A DNA stretch of 64,000 bases from Actinernus sp. WN-2022 (GCA_030867875.1 JAOWCC010001634.1:140202365-140266364), one strand, 5' to 3'. Counted from the first letter of the stretch, positions 43,803 through 56,163 are shown. Made by a program: numbers and translations. Notes: generated from the letters alone by a model not told the origin.

Positions 43803-44542
43803 AGGCACGCTGGGTAATCAAGACAAACACGGCGGGAACTGACTGTGTATGAAAAGGCTGTAACATACTATGTGGTTCGCCGGCGAGGACTCGAACCTCG
43901 GTCTCCCGCTTTCAAGGCAGATGTGACAACCACTACACCATCGGAGAACCGGTTACGGATTGTAGCGGGTGTTCCCAATCAGCCCAATTATATCTGACAC
44001 ACTGCATACGACGGATCTGATTACACTCAGGTTCGACTATAAACGATCCGAATATTCTAAATCGATGTATGAAACTAGTAAGGCAGCAAAGAGTATTCTG
44101 ATGAGAATCTGATGTCAAACTGTTTGCTCAACTTTGATATTTCTGAAATATTTAGCATCCCAAAACTAAAGGTCTTCAGTAAAGAATTGTGTTGATTAAA
44201 TCTGAGGGCATTAGACATCATGTGAGACCCGCAATCCGGTTTTACTGTTTCTATAGGTTCTATACGGCCGTTTCATTTCCTTGAAATTTCATCGCGGATT
44301 CTAACAACAAACGTGAGCAATTCAGTTAACACATATTGTATTGTTAACACCAAACTGAATCGTTCAGTCTTGAAATTTCATCAACAAGAATCTTTTGCCA
44401 CGTATCTTGAGTTCTGGGGTGGTCATGTTCCGAAAAAAATAGTTTTGGGCGAAATATTTGACATCCTATGATTCTCCAGCATACAAACACTGTATTCACT
44501 ATGCATTTCCCGCCATGTTTGCCCTGATTACCCAGCATGCCA
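43803..44542. mobile_element. Inverted-repeat element carrying a tRNA-like sequence
   Basis: The left end 'aggcacgctgggtaatca' and the right end 'tgattacccagcatgccac' are imperfect inverts; the arms continue as 'acaaacacggcgggaa' and 'ttcccgccatgtttg'. About 740 bp. A tRNA-like sequence lies 25 bp inside the left arm (43876-43947). No transposase. Transposon class unknown. Confidence 0.55.
43876..43947 (-). pseudogene. tRNA-like sequence with UGA anticodon loop
   Basis: The 72 nt have a D-arm, an anticodon stem TCTGC/GCGGG (all paired, two G-U), the loop CTTGAAA (anticodon TGA, nominally Ser), a 4-5 nt variable loop and a perfect T-arm around GGTTCGAGTCC. The acceptor has two mismatches. Serine tRNAs need a long variable arm, which is absent; the body is closer to Asp/Glu tRNAs. 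It may be a SINE head or a recoded tRNA relic rather than a working gene. Confidence 0.6.
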
Positions 44543-44599
44543 CTTGGAGCGTGCATTGGTCTATTTTCGATAAATAAGACATGGAATGGGAGATAGCAA

Positions 44600-47310
44600 C
44601 CCGCTAACCTCCATTCTTTAAAGACTCACGTACTAAGCCTGAGGAGTGAAAAGAATAAAAACACTGTTTGTAAACTTCACAGCTGTCGTTATCTGGATGA
44701 ATGAACCCTGGTCGATTTCCAGCTGCGTTTACGTGTACCCAGCGGCTTGTAACAGGCTGGTGGTAATTCAAATCTCCAGCTGTGCTGTGCTACGCAATTA
44801 TCACCGAGACCCCATCTCTAAAAAGAATCGATCCAAAGTAATCGTATTGCTCGACATGGCTTTGTACCATTACTAGACTGTGCGTCAAAAGCCCAGAAAT
44901 GTCTTTAATCAATAATTGCCATGTCATGTTGTGAGGAATCGTTGTCAACTTGTTTGCACTCTCGCTTCGGTGACACTATTTATACACGAGTGATTTATGC
45001 AGTTCAGGTAAGCATCGTTAATTTACGCGCGCGCAATGTTTTTGCAACTTCCCATGACTTACACGAGGTAGCCTTGTTTGGCAAATTGACCAAGGTTTTC
45101 GGGGAACAACTTTACTGCCACAATAGAGCCAATATCTGCTGCTATAACTTTCTGGTGCAGCTCGGCTGATATATTCCTAGAAAGGATTACATTGGGAATC
45201 AGAAACTCTATAGACTGAACTGAGTGATCCAAGCCCACGGTCAGTTTCTAACGCACGATGGTGAAAGACTAATTTGCCAAGGAAAAGAAACTTCTGAAGC
45301 TGAGGAAAATGTTTTGAAATTGCCATTACTGCAAATTAAATAAGGGGGGCCTCGATAGACAGCTCCGCCACGAGGTAAGAAATGTTAATATCATCATGTT
45401 AAACAGAACAGGTAGTAAGTCGAAATCCTTGTCAACAAGGATTGCAGTTGGATAAACATGAATTACCAGTGTCGTTTTTTTCATCAAAGACGGCCTAATA
45501 CAAAACGCGTTCATCGCACTTTAACTGTGGCAAAGACTGTAAGTTCAAAACCGTTCGGAACGATGGAATGAGTTTTTAAGTGTTCCGAGTCCCCCTCAAA
45601 GCATCTCTCTTTTGTGACTCATTCCCAAACCCGTTGATGTGAAAGATATATAGACTTTCGCAAATTTGGATTTCCGGCCATACTGCAAAGCTAACATATT
45701 AATCATCTTATTAGAATTCTTCTGTGAATGTTTCGAGGGTCTTGGTGACGGGCCGGATCATAACCAGCCGAGGTCCTAGCTGTCGGTAGTGTGTCGGTTT
45801 ATACTGATTACAGACGGTGTTGAATAGAAGTTTAACCGAGCTACTAACTTCACACAGGGAAAAATAGTCTTATAACTCTGTTAAGTCGTTAGATTATAAA
45901 ATCCATCTCAGTGCAAATTTGTCCAGACCTCGAGAGCGTGCTGTTTATCCGCAGCACTCGGTTGGCTTCCGTCCTCGCATTCTGAGCGGCTTCATCCAAT
46001 TGACCGATTTAATAGCTTGTACAATTTTTGTCCCAATTCAGATCATGGACAGCTCTCTAGAGGATTCAGTGTTTTGCATCGATTTCCAATTAGAGAAACT
46101 GATACATTTTCTCTTAGGATACATAAAAATAAAACATTACTCAAGGGAAAAGTGTCAGATGACTTGAATTGGGACAATTAACAAGTAAGCTAAATCGGTG
46201 AAGCCGCTCAGATCAGAATGCGTGGACGGAATCCAACTGACGTACTGAACTGAGCGCTGTAAGAGCTGCACTGCAAGATGTTTTCATGGCCAAAGGGAAT
46301 GAATTATTTGTGGAACGATGAGCGAGGACGAATTCATGTCAAAACTCGTTACTGAAAAGGGTTTACCGGTAGCTCCAATGCCAATGGCGGGTTTACACAT
46401 CATTTTCAGTCTTGGATCAGATAAACAATCAGTTGAGCTCGGTCGCAATTTCAGAATTGTTTTACGTTAGATGATGAAGTATGGTATTCACTCGAATTAG
46501 CTAACATTACATGCAGTTGTATAAAACTGATATCGTATAATTTACCCACATCACTTTGGGGCTTCAAGTAGTTCGTGCATTCCGAGATCGAATTGGAATT
46601 TAGGTTGGTTTTTGAGCAGCGAGGGAAACCGAAGAACCCCGCGCCAAAGGGTATGGTTTTCGAGCTTTTAGTCTGAAATAAGGTAACAAATTGCGCCTTT
46701 TTAGTTTGGAATAGGGTATGATCTTGACAGGGAAGTATAAGACCTCACATTTTCATATATTTCTCTAGTTATGAAATAGGTCTGAAAAAGGATATGGAAA
46801 ATCTTACATTTTGGTCTGAAATAGGGTCAGGGTTTTGAGAGCCGGGCGGCACACTCATCCAAACCCCTCCCCCCCCGGGAGAAAACCCTCGACGAGATTA
46901 GGGACGAGATACCAACGAACTCAACTCACATATGCAATGGACAAGGATTTTCTTCAATTTTATTTCCTTTTACTGATTCCGACAAAAGTCACACGTTAAT
47001 CCCATACTGAAAAACCTTAAAATCAATAAAGCGTTAAGTTAAGCCTGCGAGCCCCCACTGGCAACACAGTAAACGGCTAAAACACAGATAACCGGATCAC
47101 AGGTCTCATCGGAGTAACAAGCGGCCACAACACACCACCTGTTACCGTTAATAACTAATTCCAATCTCATCGGTCTTTAGCTTCAATGACAAGAATTATT
47201 CTCGGCTTGTTCCGCCATGAATGAACTACTTCTGTGATGGTGTAATTGGTGACCCGCGGTGAGGTGGTACACGTCCAGACATGACAATACAATAGGGCCA
47301 TTTATACGAG
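44600..47310. other. Intergenic, no gene recognised
   Basis: No exon chain, inverted repeat or known protein was found. Short frames (for example 44646, 44921 and 45919) show no domain. A T-rich repeat with 'ctgaaatagggt' units lies at about 46660-46850. Confidence 0.4.
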
Positions 47311-47324
47311 AGGCGGCTTATTTA

Positions 47325-47369
47325 TAGCCTGCGTGCAGACCTCTCTCGAGAACGTCTGCACGCAGTCTA
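47325..47369. mobile_element. 45-bp palindromic element with 9-bp target duplication
   Basis: It reads TAGCCTGCGTGCAGAC, a 14-bp centre, then GTCTGCACGCAGTCTA. The flanks GCTTATTTA (47316-47324) and GCTTATCTA (47370-47378) match at 8 of 9 positions. The ends are those of the 1301-bp element at 20198-21498. This is close to the smallest size a terminal-repeat element can have. Confidence 0.8.
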
Positions 47370-48186
47370 GCTTATCTATATCTAGCCGCGAACGATTCGT
47401 ATACATGGAGTCAAAAACTGAAGTTCGCGATTAATTTAAGCCGCGGCTTAATGAAGCCCTCGCACAAATAGCACATTTTCGTGAACTTCGCGGCTACTGT
47501 TGCTACTGATGACCCTAATGTGAATCTGGTTGAAAAATTCGCGATTTGGTTTCTCGCACACACGAAGTTTAACATGATAAACTTTCTCGTGACCAAAGAC
47601 AAATATAACTACTCAGATTATCGGTATCAGAGTAAGCTTTCCAGGATCGAATCGAAATACTGTAGAAAATCTGGACAAAACAGCTGTCCGATGGCTGCAT
47701 TCTAGTTCGTGCCAGGTCTTGCTGTAGTCTTCAGACTTGTTATTGTTAGAAAATCTGGGACTAACTATTTTGATGAAGATGGCTAAGAGTTTCTTCGCCA
47801 TCCTTTATTAAAGTTTTAACTTAGCTATAGGTTTGCTTTGGAAACTATGGTCCGAAACGAAAAAGGAAACAAACAACAATAACCAAGACTAACCATTTCC
47901 CGGCCACTCCCTACCCCCCTTGGTTCCTATTACTCTAGCCTTGATTCGTAGCGATCACGCTTCCTGCTGTCTCGACTCAACCTTTTACTGTGCGACTACT
48001 GCAACCGTGGAAGCCACTTAGACAACGCGGAGAACCAATCACATTGCACTTAGACAACGAGAACCAATCACAATGCATGCTTAACAAAAACAAAGCTAAA
48101 AGGCATTCCAGCTTACAAATCCTCACATATTCACGCGATTGTCTTCATTTGAAGAGAACCTCGGCTGAAAAACAATGTTTGCTACC

Positions 48187-49835
48187 TATGGCGTACCATC
48201 CCCGCCAAAATTCATGGTTTGAATTCGAAGTTCTTCACATGAATTTTACACTCAAGTAGAATATTTCATATTGTTATTTTGTATTTTATAAGCTTTATCA
48301 AGGTTTCACCATACGTGTTTTATATTTGTCGTTCAAGTTTTACATTCGAGATTGTCACTGTTCATTCTAAACTCCACGTCATGCATTCGTCGTTCGAGTT
48401 TCACATTACAAAGTCGACGACTTTTATTTTCAACTCGACGTTTTGAATTGAACTTCACGCTTCAGTAACTTCCCGGTTGACCTTGGGAACCTCGTACCCA
48501 GAACTCCTCGGTAGTCATCCTTGGAGTTGTTAGGTCTGGTAATAAGCGCAGGCGCTACGCAGGCGCAGATGTGACAGGAACAACACACGTGCTTGATCTC
48601 TGTATTTTACTGACTATGGAACCCGTTAAGAATACGAAAGCTGCCCTTCGCCGTGTTGCAGATAGCCTACTTTCAGCGGAGAAAGCGGCGAACTGAGAGG
48701 TTTGTTGTCGAGTTCTCTTTTGCAAGTTCGTAAACCGTAAATATCATGCTCTTTCCATAGCGCCAGAAGATATTTACTTAGAAGTGGGCTCTGCTATAGC
48801 TTCCTCCTGCTCCGTTTTCAAAGTTCGCCTTCGACTTTACCCTCCTTCGCCTTTACCTTGGTTCCAAAGGTTTTCTAGAGAGAACACAGCTGCTCGCTTC
48901 TTTCTCCGCGGCTGGGTAAAGGTACTTTGAAAACGGAGCAGGAGGAAGCTATACAGAGCCTAGGCTTCTAGGTAAAGATGGTCTGGCTGCGCTTTCGACA
49001 AGTACAGGCTTTGGAAAGAGTATGATATTTACGGTAAAGAGAACTCGACAACAAACCGTGATTTAATTCGCCACTGAAAAGTATTATTGTCGACCAAATT
49101 GCAGAGATGCAATCCGGCTATTGACTTCACGGCCGTTGAACTTAGTAGCGATGTACAGTAGAGGAAATAATCAGAAATCCGCCTCAATACATTTATGCAA
49201 CGGTCGTCCATTTCTTTCGGCAAACATTCACTAAGCGGATGGACTAAGACTCCTCAGAGAAAGACTGAGCTTCTCGTTTCTACTCCCTCGTTAGGGTTGA
49301 CGATCACAACCTTTACCTGTGTACTTTGCACTCGTAGTTTGTTTGTCCACAAGTTCTTCAATATCGAGTTCTGATAAAACATTGTCTCTAAACGAAGCAC
49401 TATGCTACTATAATCATTCTCCTGTTGGCAGTTATCGAGTTGTTGAATTGTTTCTTGAACTACGGAGAGTACAAACTCTGCCGCCATTTTGTGATCGACT
49501 GACTGTTGTGCCTGCGTTGTTTATGTCAGCGGTTCCCAAGGTCAACCGGGAAGTTACTGAAGCGTGAAGTTCAATTCAAAACGTCGAGTTGAAAATAAAA
49601 GTCGTCGACTTTGTAATGTGAAACTCGAACGACGAATGCATGACGTGGAGTTTAGAATGAACAGTGACAATCTCGAATGTAAAACTTGAACGACAAATAT
49701 AAAACACGTATGGTGAAACCTTGATAAAGCTTATAAAATACAAAATAACAATATGAAATATTCTACTTGAGTGTAAAATTCATGTGAAGAACTTCGAATT
49801 CAAACCATGAATTTTGGCGGGGATGGTACGCCATA
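48187..49835. mobile_element. 1.65-kb foldback element, 6-bp duplication
   Basis: The ends TATGGCGTACC and GGTACGCCATA are perfect inverts, and the terminal arms (about 300 bp) are nearly identical in inverse. GCTACC is repeated at 48181-48186 and 49836-49841. The middle is itself folded: 'gtttgttgtcgagttctctt', 'gaagctatagc' and 'ctcctgctccgttttcaaag' all have inverse partners within 48660-49080. No ORF with homology. Confidence 0.8.
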
Positions 49836-50047
49836 GCTACCACATGTTACTTATATGGATTCCTAAAAATACGTTTGTCTCCTGTAAATTGTCGGTTATG
49901 GACTGATTTCCTGTTGCAAAAGTCATTTGAATTTCCCGCGTGCCGCCATCTTGGATCTTATGACTATTGCCAGAAAAAAAATTTTAGTGCAACAATAGGG
50001 GCAACACTGTGATCATCATCATCATAATAGGGACCTTAAGCAACCAG

Positions 50048-50382
50048 GACGGCGACGGCAGTGACGACGGGACGTAGAAAAAAAATTGTCCCGAAATTTT
50101 TGGTGTTTATTATTTCCCTTGTTCGCCTTCAATTGTTTTTTACAACCAGATTTTCGAAAAATATAATGACTATAGAGTTCCGATCACGCTGAACGAAAAA
50201 TTATTTGATTTACTTTCTACGTTCGCGTTGTCTTTAAAACGTACAATTTGGGGTTTTCACGTTGTGTTTTTGCTGAAAACGGTGAAAATGTAGGCGACTA
50301 CGTGCATTTTCATGTGCAGTTATTGTATTTTGTAATTAAGGCTATTGTTTTATGCCGTCGTCCTAGACGTTGCCGTCGTCCA
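50048..50382. mobile_element. Inverted repeat with GACGGCGACGGC ends
   Basis: 'ggacggcgacggcag' near 50055 is inverse to 'gccgtcgtcctagacgttgccgtcgtcc' near 50355-50382. The left side starts 'gggaccttaagcaaccagg'. The interior is AT-rich and unrecognised. Confidence 0.5.
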
Positions 50383-51295
50383 AGATGGTGACGTGCGGGA
50401 AACTCAAAGGACTTTTGTGAACAGGAAATCAGTTCATAACTGACATCTAGTGTACAATTCACAGAAGACACTGAACACAGCACTGTATTTGGACATCCAT
50501 GAAAACCTTTGGGAGCAATCATTTTTTTCAGCCGAGGTACATTTTGAAAAGACTCAATCTTCAAATTAGCCTGCTATGCAGACGTATTTTTTCACAGAAA
50601 AAAGTAACGTCTGCTTACCCGAGCGCAAAATTAGTTTCCAATATGCAATTCCTTGCGAATCTAACACGTAGAAATTTAAATTTAAGTTTTTGCGCGCAAA
50701 GGATTGTGGGTAAAAGAATAAGCCGCCATCTTGTTCGGTACGGTGGTCTAAGTCGCCACAGGAAGACCAGTTTGAGAAAGTCTACTCAAAACCCAGTCAG
50801 ACAGTAACTGCCAGAGAAACCATTGTCGCTGGACAGTGAATAAGAGTCTGATACTATATGTCGTCTGCATGCCGTGTCCTTATAATAATCATGTTCCGTT
50901 ATGTTGATTAACACGTATATTATAATTATATTAAGTTATCAAGCGTCACGCTCAGTCTAGTTGGAACACCAAGAGTCGAAAAGTATTTACTAGTGTCTCC
51001 TCACTACGTAAGGCTCTTAAAGTGTATATGAAGCGAAAAAATTTTTATTATTAAAATTATCTCCTAAACATCAAAGCAAAAGAAAATTGCGAAGAAAAAA
51101 ATTATAAAGCTGAGATTTCGCTTCACAAAGTTGTCATACATGCACTGGAAATATGGTCAGGAGACTGGGGCGAGTCAAGCTCGTGATGACGTAGAAACCG
51201 TGACACACTTGATAGCATACTTCGTGGCACAGACGTAAACAAGCTCGATAAACCTGCGAACCGTCCTTGCTCTTCGTTGCAAAACTAAAGTAAGA

Positions 51296-51640
51296 TGTCA
51301 GAAAGCGAGCAAATTTATCTTCATCTTCGAGTTCAGAGAGTGGAAGCCACGATTTTGATGAAGTGGAAGTAAGGGCGAACGGATTTCAACCGTACGAAGA
51401 TGAGCCGCTTGCGGGCTCGAGCGATGGAGAAGACGACGACGAAAATTATGTCTCTGGCGGTGTTGTGCTCTACTCCTCTAGATTCGAGGGCCAAGTCCCG
51501 GTAAATCAGTGGATCACTACAGGAAGCCTTTGTATCGCAATCCTCCGCTCTTCGGGAGCAACTACAGAATGCAGGGCCACTGTTAAAGCCCCGTCATATT
51601 GGTTTCGTCATATTCATATTGAGCTCGTTTGCTCGTGGCC
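51296..51640 (+). pseudogene. P2X7-like acidic ORF, frameshifted
   Basis: ATG at 51296 opens MSESEQIYL; one base later the frame continues with a Ser-rich run, 'GSHDFDEVEVRANGF', 'EDEPLAGSSDGEDDDENY' and 'SRFEGQVPVNQW'. An acidic N-terminus followed by 'RFE..VPVNQW' is how I remember cnidarian 'P2X purinoceptor 7-like' transposon-associated proteins. The cysteine-rich part expected next is not readable. It lies 275 bp inside the left end of the Kolobok-type element. Confidence 0.5.
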
Positions 51641-51896
51641 CTGTATTATATTCTGTAGTTTAGCCTCCCCAACTCGTTTTCGTCAACGTATTAAAATGTG
51701 ACAAAGCACGAAAACTTCCAGGTTCGCAGCAATGACAAATTCACGTAGGTCCTCTTTTGAAAGACCGAAATGGCAGAGGGTACCGTCGTCGTGCACGAGT
51801 AAGTGATTTTTTTATATTCATGTTTAATAGGAAATGACAGTACTCTATACAAACGTATTTGTGGCTAGTCTTCCCTTTGACCTTCCCTGGGGTTGA

Positions 51897-52165
51897 AAAT
51901 GGGTAGGATTTTTTTTAGTTTCAGGGTTTGGTTTTTAGAAGGTGTGTATGAGAATTTGAGAAAATGCATTATTAATGAACCAACTTCGAAAGACCACTTG
52001 AAAGGCCCTTAAAAATTGTGCAAAATTATCCATTTAGCTCAGGTGTATTTACACTCGTTCTTAATGAATGATCTGGAAATGGGTAGGATTTTTTTATATT
52101 TCAGGGTTAGGTTTTTAGAAGGTTTGTATGAGAATTTGAGAAAATGCATTATTAATTAACCCAGT
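51897..52165 (+). repeat. Tandem duplication, 180-bp period
   Basis: About 85 bp starting 'gaaatgggtaggattttttt' and ending 'gaaaatgcattattaat' occurs twice, at 51896-51981 and 52076-52161, with the unique sequence 'gaaccaacttcg...atgatctg' between. It is an internal duplication in the Kolobok-type element. Confidence 0.75.
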
Positions 52166-53548
52166 GGTGGGGTATTCTGCAATTGCTCCAATATGGCATA
52201 TTATACTGCTCAACAGGTGGGGATATTACCAGGCAATAGTGGGGGAAATACCAGGGTTTTGCATAGTTTCTTACACCGACCCTCAAGCATTTACCACACA
52301 TTTGAGGAAGTTTTCTGGGGTAGGGACAGGGGAATTACTGCACATATGCATGTGACAAAGCAAAGCACTCCAGCTACTGGAAGTCAAGGCAAATTTGGCA
52401 CTCTTTAGAGGCTTGGAGCTGGAAATGTAAAGCATATCGACGGACAGGTTTATCAGATTCCTGCCAAATAATAAGCAGAGTAGGTGAGTCGTGAAAACAA
52501 TGAGTCGTAAAAATCATGTTTACGATTACGACTTGCATGATGTCAATATACTATGAGAGTCCTAAAAGTAACTTCATCCTTGCAGAGTAATGAAATATAC
52601 AGAATAAGTACATGTACCTAAGTTAGATATACAAATGTGGCTCCACCTTTTGCACAAACAAATAAATAATGAAATACAAATAACAACATTACTATTATAG
52701 CAACTATTCTAAGGGAAAGCCTACATTAAACTTTATTCTTGTAGCTTCCTACGAGCTGTAGAATTTGTGGCTATATGGGCTGGGACAATACCAGGCCATT
52801 GCCAGCCAGCTGTGTTTAGGACATACACCCCATCACCAGGCAAGCAGTTACCAGCCAGCAGAAGCAAGGGCACAATACTTTATGCATTGCTGCATGTTAT
52901 TCAATGAAACTTCTATCAACATAAATGCATCAGTCAATGTCACTTATTAGCATTTCAAAGAGGTAATAAGTTAAAATGGAAATTATATACATGTATATAA
53001 AGTGTATATATATATAATAGAGTTTGCACAATGCCAAGTGGTAATAATGTGCATGATAGATCCTTAGCCTCTCTTGGGTGTATAAAAACAAAATGCTTGT
53101 AAGTTGTATCCACTGTTACTCGCTATAAGGATGTGCCATGCATACAATTGTGCCTCCATTAATTGAATTCTAAGCATGCCTGATACCCCTGGGAATTTCT
53201 CTATTTATAATATTTCTTGCAAATGTTCCACTGTCTGACTTACAAAGCCTTACTCAAGTACTGTAAAAAGTGTTAAAATAAACAAAATCCCCAGGACTGG
53301 TTGGTTGGTTGACCAATGCCCCACCCTTTCCCGGATAGGGGGGATTGGGTACACTTGGAATTGATATACATTAGTGGTGGTGTGTGCTTTACAACTGAGG
53401 CTTTCTTTGGTCTGGCGTTAGGCAATATGATTTGCTAAGATTATAGTGATATCATTCTACTAGTTGTAAAAGGCTAATATAATACAATTTATTATTTACA
53501 ACTTTGCTTTTTGATAGTGGGGGATGGTCAGTTATACATGTATGGTCA

Positions 53549-54110
53549 GTAACTATTCACAATAACTTTTAGGGTGTCCCTTTCTTGGGCTGTCCACATT
53601 TGCTGCACACAGGAGCCTTTCGTTTTTGGATTGTGCAGCAGAACATAGTGTAAGCCCCGTATTTTGCACTTTGCCCCATAGAGTCAAATGTCCTGTCCCC
53701 ACACCACACCCTTCATTTTCTTAATTAGTTTGTTCACAAGCACGGTTCTATAGCTTTCCCAGTACTGTAAGATCACCGGGAATAGGAACTTCTTTTGGTG
53801 AATAAAGTATGTCGTTATATCATAAGCACATAGCCCCATGTGTCTGAACACCAGCGACACCTTGCTTATGGAAGCCCCAGCCACGAGAACAGCTAAGCTG
53901 GGCAAGATGTTACCAGTTGCATGGGCACTTCCCAAGGACCAATGGCTGAGACTGCCATTTGAATGCATTTTGCCCAGATTTCGGACAATGCTGGCATACC
54001 GTCACCATGGTACCATTACGTCTGATGCTTATGGTAGGCTTGGTTTCCTTGCACTTAAAGTAAAACATTGTGAACAATGCCATCAGCATGCTAATAAACA
54101 CAATGAACTT
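53549..54110 (-). pseudogene. Kolobok-like transposase, C-terminal half
   Basis: Minus-strand fragments in transcript order: 'IRRNGTMVTVCQHCPKSG' and 'FKWQSQPLVLGKCPCNW', then after a shift 'SLAVLVAGASISKVSLVF', 'FIHQKKFLFPVILQYWESYR', and after another shift 'DSMGQSAKYGAYTMFCCT', ending 'KAPVCSKCGQPKK' and a stop near 53577. The 'D.S.G.SAKYG.YT' block and the 'HQ..L.P....W' block are recurrent in THAP-bearing transposon proteins of cnidarians and fish. At least two frameshifts. Confidence 0.6.
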
Positions 54111-54364
54111 GGGCTTTTCATGGGCTGGTTGGCCTGGTCGAACTCTGAATTTTTTTTTAACAGCTTTTAGTTTAAAATTGTATAGTCACATTTTATATAT
54201 CTACAGCCAAATATGTTGTCAGTAAAATACAACATCTTAATTGCCCATCTTAGAATAAATATACAATAAATTATTGTTGTATCATTATTTGGAGAATTAT
54301 TTCCTTGGGAATCCTGATCACTTTCTTCATCATCCTCTGCTATCGGTTTAGGCAGGAGAGTACC

Positions 54365-54440
54365 CTGGTTCCAGAGGTTTTCTAGAAAGAACAGCCGCGG
54401 AGAAAGAGCCGTTCTCTCTCTAGAAAACCTCTGGCTCTGG
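54365..54440. mobile_element. Short palindrome inserted in the Kolobok-type element
   Basis: 'ccagaggttttctagaaaga' pairs with 'ctctctagaaaacctctgg' across a centre of 'acagccgcggagaaagagccg'. The same 'aggttttctagagagaac' sequence occurs in the middle of the foldback at 48187-49835. Confidence 0.65.
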
Positions 54441-54955
54441 AGAGCTAGAGTGCAATGTTTACATTTTGCCTCATTAGCATAAATAAAAAAACTTCAAGAA
54501 TCAAATTAAACTTAAAGATACAAACAAACAGACTCCACAAATCGAAAGAGAATGCCACACTTAGTAATCACTGAAACTTTGAGAGTAATATATTTAATCT
54601 TTTCGGATAAATTAGCAAAATTATCAAAACAGTAATGAGTATTAAAATTTACAAAGATTATTGTAAAAGTAGAATGTACAAACTCTTTTTATTACATAAT
54701 TTCGCACATCCAATATTCAAAAGGAAATAACCTTTACTTCCGTACTGCGTACTTTAGTTTACAATCTATTTAAAACAAAAATAAAGATGCTTTGGGCGAT
54801 GTGCATGTGCACTGTTTTACAAAGGACATTACTAGAGGGACATTAGAAATGGACTTACTTGTTTGTTTTCGCTGCGAGCACTCGGCGGCGGAGAGGACAC
54901 ATCGCGACTAGAACGGCATCCTTGGTCGGAACTGCTCCCCTGATCAATTTTTTTT

Positions 54956-55387
54956 TCAACTGCGGTTTCGTAGTATCTGACGGACCAGAGAAAATGATCG
55001 ACCTGTGCTCGTAGCAGCTCTGCTCAAAGACAAAGTCAAAGTGAGCCGAACAGAGTTTTTTGATGGGGCAAAACCCTTCCTGTGTTTATGAACAAAACGC
55101 GTCCACTGCTGTTTCACAGCTTCTTCCTTTCGGAAGTAGTACATAGATATGCCTTCCGTATAGCTGTTGTTCTTACAACCGACCTTGTTAGGGCCACCAG
55201 CCACACAATAATCGCCGCCGTTCTTTAGCTTTCTCTTCTGATTCTTACACTGGTAGCCATGTTTCGCTTTCCGCTGTGTCACGGTTACTACGTCACAGGC
55301 CCTGTAATTGGATCGTATGGCCGCGCGGGAAATGTAACCATTTTTGAAGCGTTCTGACCGAACTTCTAGGCGAAAAAAATATGCCAT
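54956..55387 (-). pseudogene. THAP zinc-finger domain of a Kolobok-type transposase
   Basis: From ATG at 55387, about 35 basic residues are followed by 'YCVAGGPNKVGCKN', 'GISMYYF', 'QQWTRFVHKHRKGF'; after a frameshift near 55060 the second half reads 'KKLCSAHFDF' and 'CYEHRSIIF'. This is the C2CH pattern of THAP (C-x9-C here, W in the centre, C-x2-H with F next). THAP domains bind transposon ends. It is broken by the frameshift. Confidence 0.75.
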
Positions 55388-55721
55388 GAAATCGCAACAG
55401 GTAAATGAGACCCAAAAATTCGGACTTTTGAAGACTTAATTTAGGATATTAGGAGTTAATATTTTTCATTTCATATACACTTTAAACCTCGGTCACGACA
55501 ACGTAATCACTGGCAAGAACTTAGCTTGTTCCCCTTCTTAGCAAAGTATTCTTGAAAGCGTTTCTTTGTATAGTCGTGCCCGAAGAGGGTCTACTTCTGA
55601 TCTTGTCTCCTATTCCAGACACTCCGCTCGAAACGAGCCACAGTTAATTGGCTTACCCAACAATACAAAACACCCCAACCTTTTAATAGAACAAAAACAA
55701 AGAGCTTCAGTGTAATATAAA

Positions 55722-55774
55722 TAGCCTGCGTGCAGACGTTCTCTCTCTCTGAGAGAACGTCTGCACGCAGGCTA
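55722..55774. mobile_element. 53-bp perfect palindrome of the 47325 family
   Basis: TAGCCTGCGTGCAGACG and its exact complement are joined by TTCTCTCTCTCTGAGAGAA. A clean 9-bp duplication is not seen; CAGTGTA occurs right after it and again 14 bp before it, so the left junction may have gained five bases. Confidence 0.75.
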
Positions 55775-56163
55775 CAGTGTACATCAGTAGATCCAGTCAG
55801 AATACAGGTCTCGAGCGGTACTGTATTACTCGAGCTATTGTTACGGAAATGTTCAAGGCTTTGTTACCCGCTAATAGAACGTATCAATCAAGAACTTACA
55901 CCACTTTTGAACCACTACTTCTTTATAAGCAGCAAGATCATCCTAGGGTATTACCGACTTTTCAGGGGCGAATTGGTATATATAGTTAAACATTACTTTT
56001 TCAGACATCCTCAACAACGAAAAAAATCTATAAATGTAAATAATAACCATTTTCGTTGTAACGATGAGCCTAAGGTGGGTTCCTCGACAACTACTGTTTG
56101 GTGTTAAGGATAATATATTTTTGAATATGCACTTCATTATTTTAAGCGCCGACAGCTGCGGCG

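Larger units (their letters stand above)
51021..55481. mobile_element. Decayed Kolobok-type DNA transposon
   Basis: The ends AGTGTATATGAA and, at the right, TTCATATACACT are imperfect-to-perfect inverts over about 45 bp. TTAA flanks both sides (51017-51020 and 55482-55485). The right half carries a minus-strand THAP domain and a C-terminal transposase-like remnant; the left half carries a plus-strand P2X7-like ORF. TTAA target and THAP domain together define Kolobok. Inner insertions include the palindrome at 54365-54440 and a 180-bp-spaced tandem duplication at 51897/52077. All frames are broken. Confidence 0.75.

Noticed and set aside
43876..43947. Functional tRNA-Ser(UGA)
   Set aside because: It lacks the long variable arm required in serine tRNAs and has two acceptor mismatches.
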